Positions 1-13,800 of a DNA stretch of 64,000 nucleotides are shown piece by piece. The stretch's first letter is position 1. Each line of letters begins with the position of its first letter. Origin of the DNA: Alisma plantago-aquatica (taxonomy: Eukaryota; Streptophyta; Magnoliopsida; Alismatales; Alismataceae). Below the pieces are notes generated by a model. It was not told where the DNA came from. It did no database searches and saw nothing but the letters and a program-made list of their open reading frames with translations. The position numbers and the translations under genes are program-made. The stretch spans positions 1,337,552,915 to 1,337,616,914 of the forward strand of contig OY856409.1 of assembly GCA_963693085.1 (NCBI GenBank), written 5' to 3'.

Positions 1-109
1 CTACATATTTTGCACATATTACAGCCAATTAAACATCCATGTAGATTTGCAAACATTGTAACACACGAGCACAAAATGTGGTGTTGTAAGAATGCTACAT
101 GTGTATGTA

Positions 110-144
<35 letters not shown>

Positions 145-323
145 TGTGTGAAGTTAGATGACCCACCTGGGTGACAGTTTTAAGTAACCCGATGTGTATT
201 TTTTGTCAAGAGGTTGACGCTTTCTGCAAATAAAACTAGCATATATGCAGAAAATGTAGCCATGCAGAAGAAAAATGAAAATCAGGTAACACAAAATGCT
301 AGCCGCAGGGGTATTAATTGAAG

Positions 324-376
<53 letters not shown>
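1..376. repeat. Simple repeats; no gene (TAF1 intron 6)
   Basis: No coding signal is seen. A (TG)n run followed by (GA)n lies at about 110-141, and a long (AT)n run at about 325-376 directly abuts the LTR that starts at 377. The stretch is inside the intron that follows the last visible TAF1 exon, which is on the minus strand. Confidence 0.7.
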
Positions 377-377
<1 letters not shown>

Positions 378-508
378 GTTAGATAATGTCTTTATATATT
401 CTGTTTGTTATTTTCCTTTTCTATATGGACCTCTGTGTAATTGCTCCACTTATATATATGGGGTACACACATTGTCTAACCCTACGGGTTCTCAGTTTGT
501 TTTTCTCA
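377..508 (+). repeat. 5' LTR of the collapsed Copia element (132 bp)
   Basis: Starts TGTTAG, ends TCTCA, and is bounded on the right by the primer-binding site. Its order of features resembles the 166-bp LTRs at 29630 and 34438 (tgttaga/tgttaat start, then ggacctctatgtaa-like and ctccact-like blocks). No partner 3' LTR is visible. Confidence 0.65.
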
Positions 509-520
509 TGGTATCAGAGC
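509..520 (+). other. Primer-binding site (initiator Met-tRNA type)
   Basis: TGGTATCAGAGC immediately after the LTR terminal CA. Confidence 0.8.
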
Positions 521-1067
521 AGCACCATTACCAGTCATCAGCGATTGCATATCTGATATTTTACCTGCTAAAACTGCTTCTACTCCTCTTATTGTGTATC
601 AACGCAGGAACCGGTCACAGTCTGCTGAAGACCCCCCCCATGCAAAACCAATCTCCTCTAGAAGGTCCTACACCTGCTGAGGTAACTTCTGACTTAGATT
701 TTCCTATTGCTCTCAGGAAAGGCACTCATTCTTGTACTTCTCATAATATTGCTAATCATGTTTCTACTGCACATCTGAGTATTCATGTGAGTAATTTTGT
801 TGCTACTCTATCTGCTATTGCTGTCCCTAAGAATATACATGATGCTTTACAAAGTTCTGCCTGAACAAATGCCATGACAGAGGAAATGACTGCCCTTGCT
901 GATAGAGGAACTTGGAAGTTGGTGGATCTGCCTCCTAATTGCAAGCATGTTGGCTGCAGATGGGTATATGATGTGAAGTATCAACTTGATGGAACTGTAG
1001 AACGTCTGAAGGCACGCCTCGGTGGCAAAAGGGTAGTCATTTCCTCTACTTTATAAAATTATTTAAT

Positions 1068-1460
1068 CATCTACTGATTTATATTTGTTTATCAACTGAA
1101 TTGTACTTTTTATCTAATGTTTTGTATTTGTTTATCTACTGATTAGTATTTATTTAAGTAATGCTTTGAGTTTACTTATCTAACGCTTTCAACATTTTTA
1201 TCTACAGATTTGTATTATTTATCCAATGCTTTGTATTTATTTATGTACTGATTTGTATGATTTTTTTATCTACTGATTTGCATTGACTTATCTACTGATT
1301 TGTACTTATTTATCTACTTAGCATTTACTTATCTACTGATTTGTATTTATTATCTACTGTTTTTTTATTCATTTATCTATTGATTAGTATTAATGTACTG
1401 TTTTAACTTGCCTACTATTTGACTTTATTAATCTACTGTTTTGTTTTATAAATGTACTGC
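1068..1460 (+). repeat. Degenerate minisatellite with core CTACTGATTT
   Basis: About 390 bp are built from imperfect 22-26 bp units of the type TTATCTACTGATTTGTATT, with at least eight recognisable CTACTGATT cores and many decayed ones. The same decamer recurs inside the hAT element at 18546-19301, so the array may be the interior of a related element whose CCTAGGC-rich end lies at about 1710-1782. Confidence 0.75.
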
Positions 1461-1689
1461 CTCATGAATAGAAATACAAATATAGTTAACATGTCTAATT
1501 TCTGATTTATGAGTAATCAATTTGTGATTAACTCAAATCGGCTTTACAAAAACCCAATAAAGGAAAATGGCAAATATCTCCTAAAAAATACTACAATTCA
1601 GGTTTTTGAACGTAGTATTTTTAGTATGTATACAATTTCCAAATATCTATTAATGTATATACATATATATTAAAATAATATATATACAT

Positions 1690-1870
1690 AAAGACATGGA
1701 AACATTTGGGCCTCCGTCGGGCGCCTAGGCTGCCTAGGCGTCCATATGGAACGCCTGGTCGCTTGACCGCCTATACAACTATGATAGCAGCACAAGCTAT
1801 GTCATCCACACATCAAGTAATTCTAGCACAAGCTATGTAGAAGTCTAGGCGGCAGGAGAGGAGTAGGACC
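1690..1870. repeat. Transposon end rich in CCTAGGC palindromes
   Basis: Several GCGCCTAGGC / GCCTAGGCG blocks occur at 1718-1741 and a further TCTAGGCGGC at 1843-1852. Read on the minus strand, the edge at about 1782 begins CATAGTTGTATAGGCGG. A similar end occurs at about 12880-12945. The other terminus and a target duplication were not found, so superfamily assignment is tentative (hAT-like). Confidence 0.4.
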
Positions 1871-2231
1871 CAATCACACATTGTGTGATCGGTACCAATG
1901 AGTAACATAAAACAGAGTGGGGGATCCCAAAACACCGGTAATCATCCACCATGACCCCTTATCCATCAAACGACAAGAACATGATGTCTTAGGTGGCCAT
2001 TTTGACAAAGAGGATAGAGTCATACGGCATCCTAAATAATAGCCCTATGACATGATGCTATATGAGAAGGCCATAGGCCATGGAATAATAGAGACTTGTA
2101 GAGGAGCAGGGAGAAGAAAGAATGGAGAGGTGGCAAAGGTTGAAATAAAAGATCTAGAGGGCAGGAGAGGGCGACAGGAGGGAAGGGGCTCCATCTCGGA
2201 TTCCTGCTCTGGCGCCAAATAAGAGAGTATC
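1871..2231. other. Nothing recognisable (TAF1 intron 6)
   Basis: Two overlapping minus-strand reading frames here run into the neighbouring hAT element and show no family signature. No splice-bounded coding segment was found. Confidence 0.5.
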
Positions 2232-3468
2232 CATGGAATAAAATTTCGATCGAAAATTGTGAAATTTCGCTCAAAATTCCGTTTCTTTTGCAATCGGACA
2301 TCGAAACGTCAGTACGCAGAAATTGGTCCGCAATTTCGCGAAAATTTCGCAGCTACAGTCAAAATTTCGCAAAACAGGGGGTATTTTAGTGCAAAAAAAA
2401 CCCAGTTTGGGCCTTGCTATTGCGAAATCAGTGTGAAATGCAACACCTATTTCGCGAAATTGTTTTCCATCGACTGGATTTGCTAGGACTTTGATCTTTT
2501 AACAAAATTTTTGTGATATCTTGCTCTTGAAGGCTGCTTTACTTGATTCTAAGGTATGTAAACCCTCTCCCTAGCCCATCTACTACTCCTATTTCTACTC
2601 CCTTTTAGACAACTCAATAAATACTCCAAAAATCCTAAATTTCTAAGTGACATTTCTCTTAAAATTCTCAAGGTCTTAAAGTGAACTTGTAAATCTAAGA
2701 AACAATAGTGTGAAATACGTATATCTATACTTATTTTGAATATCTAATCAATTAATTTCATATTTATACACAAAATGGCTACAAAAGCTTTTTTAATGGA
2801 CGTCCTTATATTTTTGTATTTTCACTTATGTAACCCTATATATATTATAAAAGTAGCCTTGTACAAAATGTTGTGCAAGTTGTAACTTGTAGCCCTAAAT
2901 ATTTTTTTTATTCATTTATGTAACCCTGAATATATTATAATAGTAGACTTATACAATAAATATACTAACCTATAATATTGTAACTTGTAAATTGTAACTC
3001 TAAGTTATAAAGTCTAGTACTCTAGTTGTTTTAACTTGAGGTTTGAAAGTTAGTAACAGTCTAACTGTCTAATAACTTGACATTTCTGTTTATTTGTGCA
3101 CTCACTCATCAAGATATGGATCCCACCCTAACCTCTAAACACATAAATTTATTATATAATCTAGTGTGTCTATGTTTAAACATTGTGTTTGCAAAATTCC
3201 ATAACTTATTTCCTTCATTTTTGTCATCGAAATTCTATCAAAATTGTTCAGCTTCCTTCACTTACAAATGTGGGAGACCTCCACCCCCACATATCCAATA
3301 TGAAATATTATTGCATATTTGAGTAGATTTTGGCGATTAGATCGTCCTGGTAAATTTTCATGATTTCATTGGCTTATTTGGTCGTCGAAATTGTTAGGGC
3401 CGTAAATATCGAAATTTCTATTTCTGGGCCATTGGACACGACATCGAAATCAGATATTTAATTCTATG
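2232..3468. mobile_element. Non-autonomous hAT-type element with CGAAATTTCG-rich ends (1237 bp)
   Basis: The element is bounded by a perfect 8-bp direct repeat AGAGTATC (2224-2231 and 3469-3476), the size typical of hAT insertions. The termini form a short imperfect inverted repeat: CATGGAATAAAAT at the left against CATAGAATTAAAT (complement) at the right. Both subterminal regions are packed with CGAAATTTCG-like palindromes. No transposase is encoded; the short reading frame at 3077-3322 has no recognisable domain and resembles non-coding sequence in a related copy at 14431-14733. It lies in TAF1 intron 6. Related, incomplete copies are seen at 6450-7197 and around 14290-16170. Confidence 0.75.
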
Positions 3469-3476
3469 AGAGTATC

Positions 3477-4727
3477 GTATTCAAAATAAAATAAATGTTG
3501 TAAGAAGACTCTTGTAAATAGGATGTCAGATAGGGCTCAACTTCTGTAGTTACAAAAGTAGGGATAAGAACACTTAAGCATGATCACAGAACTTAGGCTC
3601 AATAAGCAAGCCTATATAATTAATTTAACAACCATATTACATGACACATAATCAAAAAAACTACTATACTCTCTAGCACAATGGATGGGCAAAGAGGTGT
3701 GTTTGGGGATCCAAAAAGATATAGTATGAAACCTAAATGGACGAGAAAATTGCAAGAGACAACATTTAGGCTCTCATGCCAATTAATCAAAGTGAACGAA
3801 ACTAGTCTAGAACAATTGAAGAATGTCTAAAATTATGGAATAATTATCCGCCTCAAAAATATTCACTTAAATCAAGCATAACTTCTGTTTTTTTCATCCA
3901 TCGGGAATTTCAGATCTAGAGAGGGATCGTGAGAGCACAAATAGACAACCAAGCAAACACTCATTTGGTAAAAACCAATGAAGGACTAAAACGAACATGA
4001 AACTGCAAAAAGTAACTCGAAGATGATAACTGAAAATAAACTAAACAACTACTAATAATTAAAGCCGTGCATCTGCTACAAGGCCACCATGGGTACACCC
4101 AAAAACGTGGAGTAATAACTAGCTCCATTTAGTATTCAATCTCATGTATGGCTCTATCTTAAGATCATCAACTCCTGGATTTTCTTAATAAATGTTTCTT
4201 CTTCAATCTTTTCCTATTCAATCTCTAAGACCGCAAGGATGAGAATAAACATTTTTTTCTTTTGATTTCCAAGAAGTTGAGAAGTGCATGAGTGAATATT
4301 CAATTCTGGCCGTCCTAATGTAGCTGTGTTTGTTGAAAAGCGCAAGAATACAATATTACACTCTGGACTACACTAAGGAATCCTACCATACTAGACGGGG
4401 AATATTCCATTTTGTCATTGTAGAGGGTTTGATATAGAATTTTGATTGTCATGATCAAAACAGCTTTGAAGCACACAAAATTCCGAAAAGATGCAGTACA
4501 TCCATGAGGCCACCAATCACCCTTACACATCCGGTCTCCCATCCAATAGCTAAGTACGCCATATATAGATCAAGCAGGTTCGGGTCCATAAGCAGTGACC
4601 ATGTTTCTTTCATCCATTATTCCTTCTCAGTAAACTATTAAACCACAAATACATAAAAGATACACATTACTGAACGATAGATCACAGGAGGATACATTTT
4701 TCACTCGTAAGAAGAGTACGAATTTAC
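3477..4727. other. TAF1 intron 6, no further feature recognised
   Basis: AT-rich sequence without a domain-bearing reading frame. I looked on the minus strand for the next TAF1 exon between here and position 1 and did not find one. Confidence 0.5.
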
Positions 4728-4837
4728 CTCTATATCTTCTGTGTCATATGTCGATTGAAGAGACTCAGTTGATGCATTTGAATTGAGATTACCATTAGTG
4801 CAACCATCTTCATCAGCAGATTCGTCCAGCTTCTGAC
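4728..4837 (-). CDS. TAF1: TAF1 exon 6
   Basis: 110 nt in phase with exon 5, acceptor TTGTTGTAG, donor GTAAAT. Encodes a Ser/Asn/Asp-rich linker (QKLDESADEDGCTNG ... STYDTEDIE). Low conservation is expected for this region; phase and both splice sites support it. Confidence 0.75.
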
Positions 4838-7800
4838 CTACAACAATAATGTCAGATCTATATTATAAGGGTGAATGGGTGATTATGGCTAATATATCTT
4901 CGTTTCACAGCTTTGTTACAATGAAAAGAAGAACTTATAATTACTAGAAAGAATCAACTTTTGCAGGTGACAATGACACCCCAATACTCATCCTTATTCA
5001 TCAAAACTAGGAAGGTAGAGAAGTAAGATCCTATCGACACCGGCTGAAAACTCGAAGCAATTCAGTAATTTGATAGTAAATAATACTCTGATTGGAGGAT
5101 GGAATTCATGCTATAGAATAAGGTTAGTGATTTATATGTGAATCGAAGAAAACCTAAAAACTTAAGCATACCAGAAAGTTTGTACTTTGTAGGCATCCAA
5201 CAATTAAAGTCATTTCAGGAATCAATTAAATTACCAGCTGTCACAATGCTTTGTGGCTCGGATGTATGTCCTTCTGAATTATTCACTTCAGCGGGTGCTT
5301 CTTCTTCATCATAGTCTTCGTCGCCAAATATGGAAACCTTAGTATTCGAAGAAAGATCGATTGAAAAATTTTCATTTGAAGAAAGCAAGTCGACTTCGCT
5401 GTTGATGGTATCAACTTCAGGCCCTTCATACTGTTCATCAATATCCTCATAATCAACTGCATTTTCTGCCTTCTCATCATAATCTACAACAATGAAGTTA
5501 TAGTCAGGTGATAAGGAATATATTACCAACACAACCAAATTCTACTTCGCTAATATTTCACAAGACCAAAGGGAAATTAAGCTTGCAATTATCTAACTAA
5601 AGATAATCTCCATTAAGGATATGACGAGAATCTTTTTCCAATAATTGTTTTGTTTGAGAAATATCATCAAAATTGGATGTCAAAAGATCTTTCAGACCTC
5701 GTCCTACTCTTCTAGATGCTCTCCAAGCTGATGTCCGAGATTAAATTTGAGTCTAGCATGGTAGCAACCAACAAAATATGTGTAACTAAACACAATAGCT
5801 ACTTCATATGAACATTAAGCTCTTTACAATTCTCATCACAATTTTCAATTTAGCAAAAAGGTGTCTGACAATTATCTACGCTACATTACTGGTCATGCGA
5901 GAGCTAGTCTAATTGGTGAATTGTGTCATGTAATATCAGCATGCAGTTTGTGGCCCATTAGTTAATTGAATTCAAAATTGCATTGTTCCCATCCTGTACA
6001 TGTGGGAGTAGGGTTTCATTTCTGAAATGATACTTTCTTTCCTTCTCAGTTTACTACAAGGTATCTGAGGATATCAATTTACAACTATAACCCTACATTA
6101 AGAAAGAAAGTGAGATAGAATCCCAGCAAGCAGAGTAACCTTCCCTCACTCTTTAGGCCAACCATAGTCAGCCAAAATTTGCATAGAGTTTGTGACACAT
6201 TGTTCAGCTACCCATCCCTCCCCAAACCCTTCCACAAACGTTGTTGCAAACTAGGAACGTAGGCAGTACTTAATGAAAGCCATGTTATTGTTGTTGTCGA
6301 GCAAAGAAGAGGGGCATCGAGGGAAATTTAAGACTGAACCTGACTGTGTGTCCGTCTCTTATGGCAGTCGCCATCCCCTGCATGCCAAGCGATGGTGGCA
6401 CAATTGCAGACCCTGCTGCTTTAAGAGGTAACCGCCTCCATTGAGCAGCCAAATTCGACACAAGATTTCGACGACCAAATAAAGGAATGAAGTCACGAAA
6501 TTTTACCAGGATGATCTACATACATTAATACACTTATTTACGCAATAAAATCATATATTGATCTTGATGGGGGATCCTACACGTGTGAAAAGGTTGAAAA
6601 CTGTTTCGAAGGAGATTTCGATGACATTTTCAATAACATAATGAAGGAATTCGTTTATAGGTGATCACATTAATAATCATATTTTATCCATTATCTTGAC
6701 AAATAGGATATATATCAAGTCAGCTTTGTAAAATGATTGTAGTTATATGTAATTTATAGCATGATTTCAAAAATCGTCAAGTTTAAGTTGTAGTCTATCA
6801 CTTGCAATTTGCAATTCGGAGTAATCTTTTGATCAAGCTGGGGTAAAAGTAGAAGAAATAGATGTAGATGGGAAGAAGAGAGAGTAAACTTACCTTAGAT
6901 CCGAAGAACAAAGCCTTCAAGAGCAAGAGAATGCAAAAAATCACCAAAAAAGTAATTATGTAACCGTCCAAGTGCAGCAGGCTTTGGGTCGTTGATTTTT
7001 GAAATTGTGAACCCATTTCGGTTGTGTTTCACGAAATGCATGCCCCAAACTGGCCTTTTTTTCAACAAAATTGCTGTATTTTATCGAAACTTCAAAATTT
7101 TACTTACCTATTCCTGGACGTGTGCATTTCTATGCCTGATGTCGTAATTGAAATTTTGAGCGAAACTTCAAGATTTCGACCGAAATTTTGAACCATGCTG
7201 TCAGCACAGAATGTAGCCAACAACCCAGCCTACCAGCATGCCTTGATGTTCCTGCATTGCCACTTAGCATCTCCATCACCATTCGCCTCCATTGCTTAAT
7301 AGTGCTTGCCTTTCACCAGATCCCATGTCCATTTTCTTAGCAACGTAGCTGAATCAGTGTGTCCACAGCAGCAAAGGCCATATAGTCTCCTATGAAGCTC
7401 CCTTAACATGGTGGATCATACGATGGATGGCCCACATGACAGCTTTCACCACCCAACATCTGAGAATCCTTTCCTTCGCATCGTAAATGCAAATAATCAT
7501 GCATTGTCTTCTTAATAAAAGAGACATTTTACAGTGACTTGTGCCTTCTTACATCGATCATCCTATGTTATTGAATTATGTTGTTCTTTGCGCATAAAAT
7601 ATTCAGCCAGGGATGCTCCTCTAAACGGAGCTAAATATTGTAATATAGGAGGCAAATCTTTCATTTTTGCTACTAATAGTGTATTCTGTAGCTCTCCATT
7701 CTTGGAAAGTTGTCACTACTTGAGGCTACATATTCTTGATCAGAATATAAAGCCATGTCAGAGCTGATTGGAAAAAAAAGATCCATGTAGCCGGCCCCAA

Positions 7801-10800
7801 ACATGGTTGGGATTCATTTTTCCTTTTCATTGAGAATTGTATTTGCGGAACTGTTGTTTTCCTAGTTTGTCTACTGCAACAATTAATTCCTGTTAAGTTT
7901 GCCTAACAGGAACTATCCAATAAATAGCAATTAGACGCATATCAAAAGGGTGATATATGGGATGTATTGAAATGTCGGCTGGAGCAAGTGACTGATTAAG
8001 TGAAAATAAAAGCTCCAATGTCACATATTACTGTCATAAGCCTCAGTCACAGGTATCTACCCAATTCTTCCTATCGTTTTTACAGAGCATCCTTCTTTGA
8101 TTAAGGGCTGTTGTCTCTGCTATTTCCTCGGTCCTCAAGAAAAAAAATGTTTTACCAGCCCATGTATCTTCAAGACCGGCCCTAATGTCTCTTCTTTAGA
8201 AATGGTCAAGTGCCTTTTTTAAGTTGATCCAAGTCAGGGAACATTACGATCATTGCCTCCCCTTCCCCATTGACAAAACTTTAAACCTACAACACCCTTA
8301 TTGTATCTTTCATTTCGACAAGTGATTAGGTGTCTCTAACACATAATTTGAAATATTTAGTACGGTAAACAATGTGTCGAAGCCCTTTCTCCAAACGGTA
8401 AATCAGTTCATCTTCCTCTATGCCCTCTCTTTTCTCTTTGTAAATGAGGTTATGGCGTAATTTTCATTAGTGAAAATAAGAGTATAGGGTCTCCTAGTAA
8501 GATAGGTGGGTACTCAAGTAAATAAATGGATCCTCACTTAAGTATACCAAGGATAAAAGAAATACAGGGCAAATGCTAAACACATGGGTCAAGGACAAAT
8601 AGCCACTTATACTAACACTGACCCCCATCAAGAGAGTATACATTGTGTAATCTAAACTTGAAACTCATATGTCAAAAAAGAGCTGGAGGTAGTAGCTTTG
8701 TCAAATGTCAACAATGTGATCCCTCGTACGTACGTTAGGTGTCACAATTGTCTGGCTTATACCAGATTGCGCACAAAGTGGCAGTCTACTTCAATGCGTT
8801 TTGTGTTCTTATGGAAAACTAGGTTGTTAGCAATGTGAATGGCTGTCTAGTTGTCATAGTAGAGAGTCACTAAAGATTGATCAAGAATCCCAAACTCTCC
8901 AGGATCGACTTCACCCACTGCATGTCACAGCATGCTTGGGCCATCACTCTGAATTCAGCTTCAATGTTGAATGAGCAATGACATATTGTTTTTTGCTTCT
9001 CTTGGCAACAGCGGTGATTTCCTAACATAATATAGAAACCAGATGTAGATCGACGGTCTTGAACATCACATGTGGCATCTGCATCAACATACCCAGAGAT
9101 AGTAACCACCTTCTGCATAGGTCAGTTCTAGAACATTCCTCTCTATGGAGCACGCTTGAAGTATCACAAGATAAGCTGAGTATTGCACCACTGAGCTTGA
9201 AGAGGAGCACTCAGATGTTGATTGACCACTCGACGGCGTAAGTGATATCTGGTTAGGTAATGTCATAATGGTTAAATAGATCAGTTTCCCCTCATGTGAT
9301 GATACTTCTCATGATCAGGTTAGAGCATCCCCTCACTTGGAACTTTTGTGTGGTAGTCCATCTAAGTGGAGGCAGGGTTGGCATATGTCATCTTAGTCTC
9401 CAGTAGCATGTCCAAGACCAAGACATAAAGTTTTTGTGATAAGTTAATTCATGTGTTGGAGTAGGAGAACTTCTATGCTAAGAAAGTATCGCAATTTTTC
9501 CAGATCATTAGCGTGAAAGTGGAATTGTAAGACTCAAGATCCCCTCATTAAATCACAATATCATCCGCAGATACAACAAGAGGAATGTGACCTCAAGATG
9601 AGAAGGAGAATAAAGAATGATCAATAGCAGAATATTTGAAGCCTAAATTTTCAAGGATAGTTCTTACCTTATTAAATCAGGCATGTGGAACTGCTAAGAT
9701 CATATAATGAGCGACGAAGGAGGCGAACCTTGTGAGAATACCCCCAACAACAATAACAAAATATGAAGGTTGTTGCATGTACACTTCCTCCAATAGATCT
9801 CTGTGGAACAAAGTGTTTTGATGTCCAACTAACAAAGGACAATCCAGATGTACAACCAAGGAGATCAAGATACAAACGGAGGGAGGCAACATGGGTGACA
9901 GGAGAAAAGTCTCAACGTATTTAATGCCAAAAGTCTGGATAAAACGTTTGGCAAGCGGATATGCTTTGACTCCTACATCATAGCCATCAAGAGAATGCTT
10001 TTTAGAGAACACCCACCAACAACCAACAATGCTCTTGCTAGGAGGGAGATCCACCAGATACCATGTGCCATTGCCGTACAGTTAAGCTTTGCACTTATGG
10101 TGCCAAAGGGCATCAATCGAATGTTTGTTCATCCATAAAAAAGTAAGCAGTTAAGACAGCTTTGGACCATAGATATTTAGGGAAGTAAACATGAATGGCA
10201 AGTGAGCGTGTAATATCCAAGAGATGATGATTCTTACACTCAGCACTACATTTTGTTGCGAGGAATGAGCACGAGTGTTGAAGAATCACCCCCTTGTCAC
10301 GCCAGAACAAAGACATCGCACATTGGGTGGATTCAAGAGCATTGTTTGTGCGGAAATTTTTAATAGGTGCCAAAAGTTGAACAAAAATCATCGAATGAAA
10401 AGTGGTGGCAAGGGGAAAGACCTCATCGCCTGTTAAGGAGATACAACCACGTCATCCTTGAGAAGATATCAAAAAAATAAGAAAATATTTAAATCATCAT
10501 AGCTAGATGTCTGAAAAGAACCACAAAATCACTATGAACAATATCAAAATGGTTTTACATATCCCTACATAGTGCAAGCCAAAAAGATGGTGCTTTCCCA
10601 GTTGACAAGCCTCACAAAGTGGAAGAGCAAGAAGAAACAGAAGTTGCTATAATTGGTTTTTTTTTTCATGTGTCTAACGATGGATGACCAAAACGGAGAT
10701 GGAGCAATAGTGGTGTGGCGGTGATGAGAGATGTGGGTTGAGATAACAGAGGAGTGGACAAGTAGTAAAGATCACCAAAGTGTGCTCCTTGTCTAATGAA

Positions 10801-13800
10801 TATCATGTCTGCAAATCAGCAAGACAAAACTATACAGCCCAAAAGTCACATAACACAAAAAGGAGCCAACATGTTTAGGCAAATGCATTAAGTTGTAAGG
10901 GAAAATAGGGACCAAGTGAGAGGACAATTTAAAGTGGGGGAAAGGGGAACAGTGCCACATTTCACGACTCGTTTAACGGTCTATATGCCAAGGTGACAGC
11001 AGAATGTGGGATGCAGACGGCTGAGGTATGTAGTTCTGTAATACCCATCATTTGATGGGTAGCGCCAGAATCCATGATCTAATTGGAGCGGGAGACAAGG
11101 ATGGATATGCCAAGGTAACCTGATGAGCTAGTTTCAAAATGCGCCAACGGCGAGGCATTCGATGCATCTCCAACTTTCCAAAAAATGTATGAAGAGGAGT
11201 GTGCAAACTGCATATAGCGAATAGTCCCAAAATGTTCTGAGATGTGAAGTAGGCATTCATATTCCTCATTTCTCAGAGAGATGTGAGAGCAGCTTTAACT
11301 GGAGACTACATGGGCAGTGCTCATCGTGGTGGAACCCTAGCCTAAGCGGGATTGTGGAGTTTTGGGCCATAAGCACGATGTGTCACGTCTACGTCGATAG
11401 TTGGCGAGATAGCCATGCTAGGAGTGGAAGGCATCCTTAGTGTGCCCCAGCTTGCGACCGTAGATGCACTTGAGGCACGTCATCACCCTGACCACTACCA
11501 CGAGCTACAACAACACCACAACTTGAGCTTCAAAGGTGTCGGTGTGGCAGACATGATCTGGCGCCATATCCAATTGGGATAGGCAAGCATATGCTTGATC
11601 CATTGAATGTAGAGATGTGCCAACGACAATGACTGCATAACATGGATTTAGAATGTTAAGAAAAAAGATGTGATGAGGAGATCTCGCTCCTTACAGACCT
11701 TAGTCGACATAGTGGATGGGAAGAAGTTGAGTTGATTAGCGAGAGCCTTCATCGAGTTATTGCACTTCTCTAGGGTTCGTCACCTTGTTGCTCGAAGATG
11801 TGATCAATAGACACAAAGACAGTTTTGTTCTTGAGTGTAGAATTATTTAATCTCATCCCACATCGTCTTGTCATTGCAATGCCACTAGTACTTCATAGTG
11901 TGTGAACGCCTATCCACGTGTCTGTGTGCATGTGTTAGAAAGTAAGTTATGTATCACTTGTTAGCGACAAGGGTTTGCTCATTAGTGAGTTGAGTCTAAG
12001 TTTGTATTGCTCCCTCTACTAAATATATAAAATTAAGGATTCAAAGTTAAACTCCACTTTCTCCCTTTACTACACCATTTATTAATGCAAGTCATTGGTT
12101 TATACATTGTCAATGCCCAGAAAGAAATCCTTCTTTTCTCTAATGCGACAACGATACAAAGCGAATGCAGATCAACATAAGAGTTACAAAATTCAAAAAC
12201 TATGTAATCAGAAACCAGCATATAACCCAAAAGACTAGCAAACTAAATTTAAAAAATAGAAATACAATCATAAACTACATGTCAAAGGACCATTTCCTTA
12301 AGAAACTAAACCTTAAGCTTTTTTCTGGAAAAAAAATAAGATTAATTGTATTCAAATATACACATTACTTACTAAATTTATATTGGGTATCTTTCAGCTT
12401 ATTAAATCATAACTTCACGTACATCACACCTATCATGACCTAAGCTAGACCTGATCAGCCCTAAGTTGACCTAACCTAAATAAATTGGACCTAATTTGAC
12501 TTAGTCACACCGAAGTTGGCCCAAGTTAGAACTAATTTGGCATCAAATGACTCGATCGGGCCTGACTTCCCTTAATTTCCACTACATGGATCTAATTGGG
12601 CCCTAAACTTCAGAAAAATCATACTTGATGTCCCCAAATCATACCTAATTTCACCAAATAAGACATGTTTTCCAAAAAAAGGCACGTTTTCCCTGAATCA
12701 GACCTATTTTGCCCAAATTAGACCTGATTTGGCCTAACTTTGACTATTTCTTCCCTAAAATGACTAAATTTGATCTAATTTGAACAAATTCAGACCTAAA
12801 CCATGCTAATTTGGTCTTTAAGTGTCTTACTTTGGACCTAAAAGCCCTTAGGCATCCACTTTAGTCATCTAAAAACCTAGGTGTCTAGTTTAAGGTGCCC
12901 ACCTAGAGCCTATGGCGCCTAGCCGGGAGCTTAGGTAACTACGGATGATTCTCGATGCACCACCACTTGATCACAATCGACTTAGGTCATGACGGCATCT
13001 CTGAAGCAGGTTAGGATAGAAACTACCCCACAGTAATATCATGTCAATAAGCAACTTGCATTTTGTTAATTGCAACTAAAAAAATGATTCCCCTAATATA
13101 TGAGTGCTACGTAAGTACAGTGTACCACAAGTACAAATTAAGATAGGCTATATCTCGTGTCTCGTTAGGCTTGTGAATACTATATAACTTATATCTCTAA
13201 TACTTAGAAAAGATGAAAGATGACTATAGTCATACAAGTAGTACAATACATGGCTACCAATAAGCTATCAAATTATCGAAAAAAATCACATATCGCATTT
13301 TTACCGGTCAGTAAAGTGAAGATAACATAATAATTCGTATAAGATGCATAAATGACAGGAATTCATGAATGCTTAGAAAGGATGAAAGACGGTTATAATC
13401 ATGCAGGCAACACAATATGTGGCAACCAATAAGTTATCAAGCGAGTTGAACATGTATATGTATATTTATTTATTATTTATTATTATTATACAGAGAGAGG
13501 AAGAGTATTAGGCTAGAATACACTCAATTGTAGTGGAGACACGGTACCCTCAAGCCACTTTGTAACTTCCAATCATTATTTTAATTCAAACCATTTATCT
13601 AATTAAATATCATAAGAATAGCCTACATTCGAATTTTGAGCTCATCAGGACACTTATAGGCCATTCATTTTTAGACAACAAAGTGATGCACTTGAAAAGC
13701 TATATATGCAACAATTTCGTTGTTCTTGTTTGTGCCTTATACGCATCCAAATGAGTTCAAAGTTGTGCATTGTTTGTATTTATCACCATAATGAAGGTCA

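Larger units (their letters stand above)
377..1036 (+). mobile_element. Collapsed Copia retrotransposon: short LTR, PBS and part of pol only
   Basis: A 132-bp sequence beginning TG and ending CA (377-508) is followed directly by TGGTATCAGAGC (509-520), the usual plant Copia primer-binding site complementary to initiator Met-tRNA. Instead of gag, the internal sequence goes straight into the Copia spacer and reverse transcriptase start: reading frames at 554-1036 give DLDFPIALRKGTHSC, then TWKLVDLPPN and VERLKARL, matching the region between integrase and RT in the Copia element at 29630. Gag, protease, integrase, most of RT, RNase H and the 3' LTR are missing. A frameshift lies near a run of seven C at about 636, a stop at 862-864 and another shift at about 1020. 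It is a dead internally deleted relic. Confidence 0.75.

Noticed and set aside
1..4727. Search for TAF1 exon 7 on the minus strand
   Set aside because: No segment with TAF1 similarity and matching splice sites was found; the next exon is presumed outside the window.
5283..5480. Alternative minus-strand frame over the acidic exon
   Set aside because: It is an out-of-frame shadow of TAF1 exon 5, whose own frame carries the conserved motifs.
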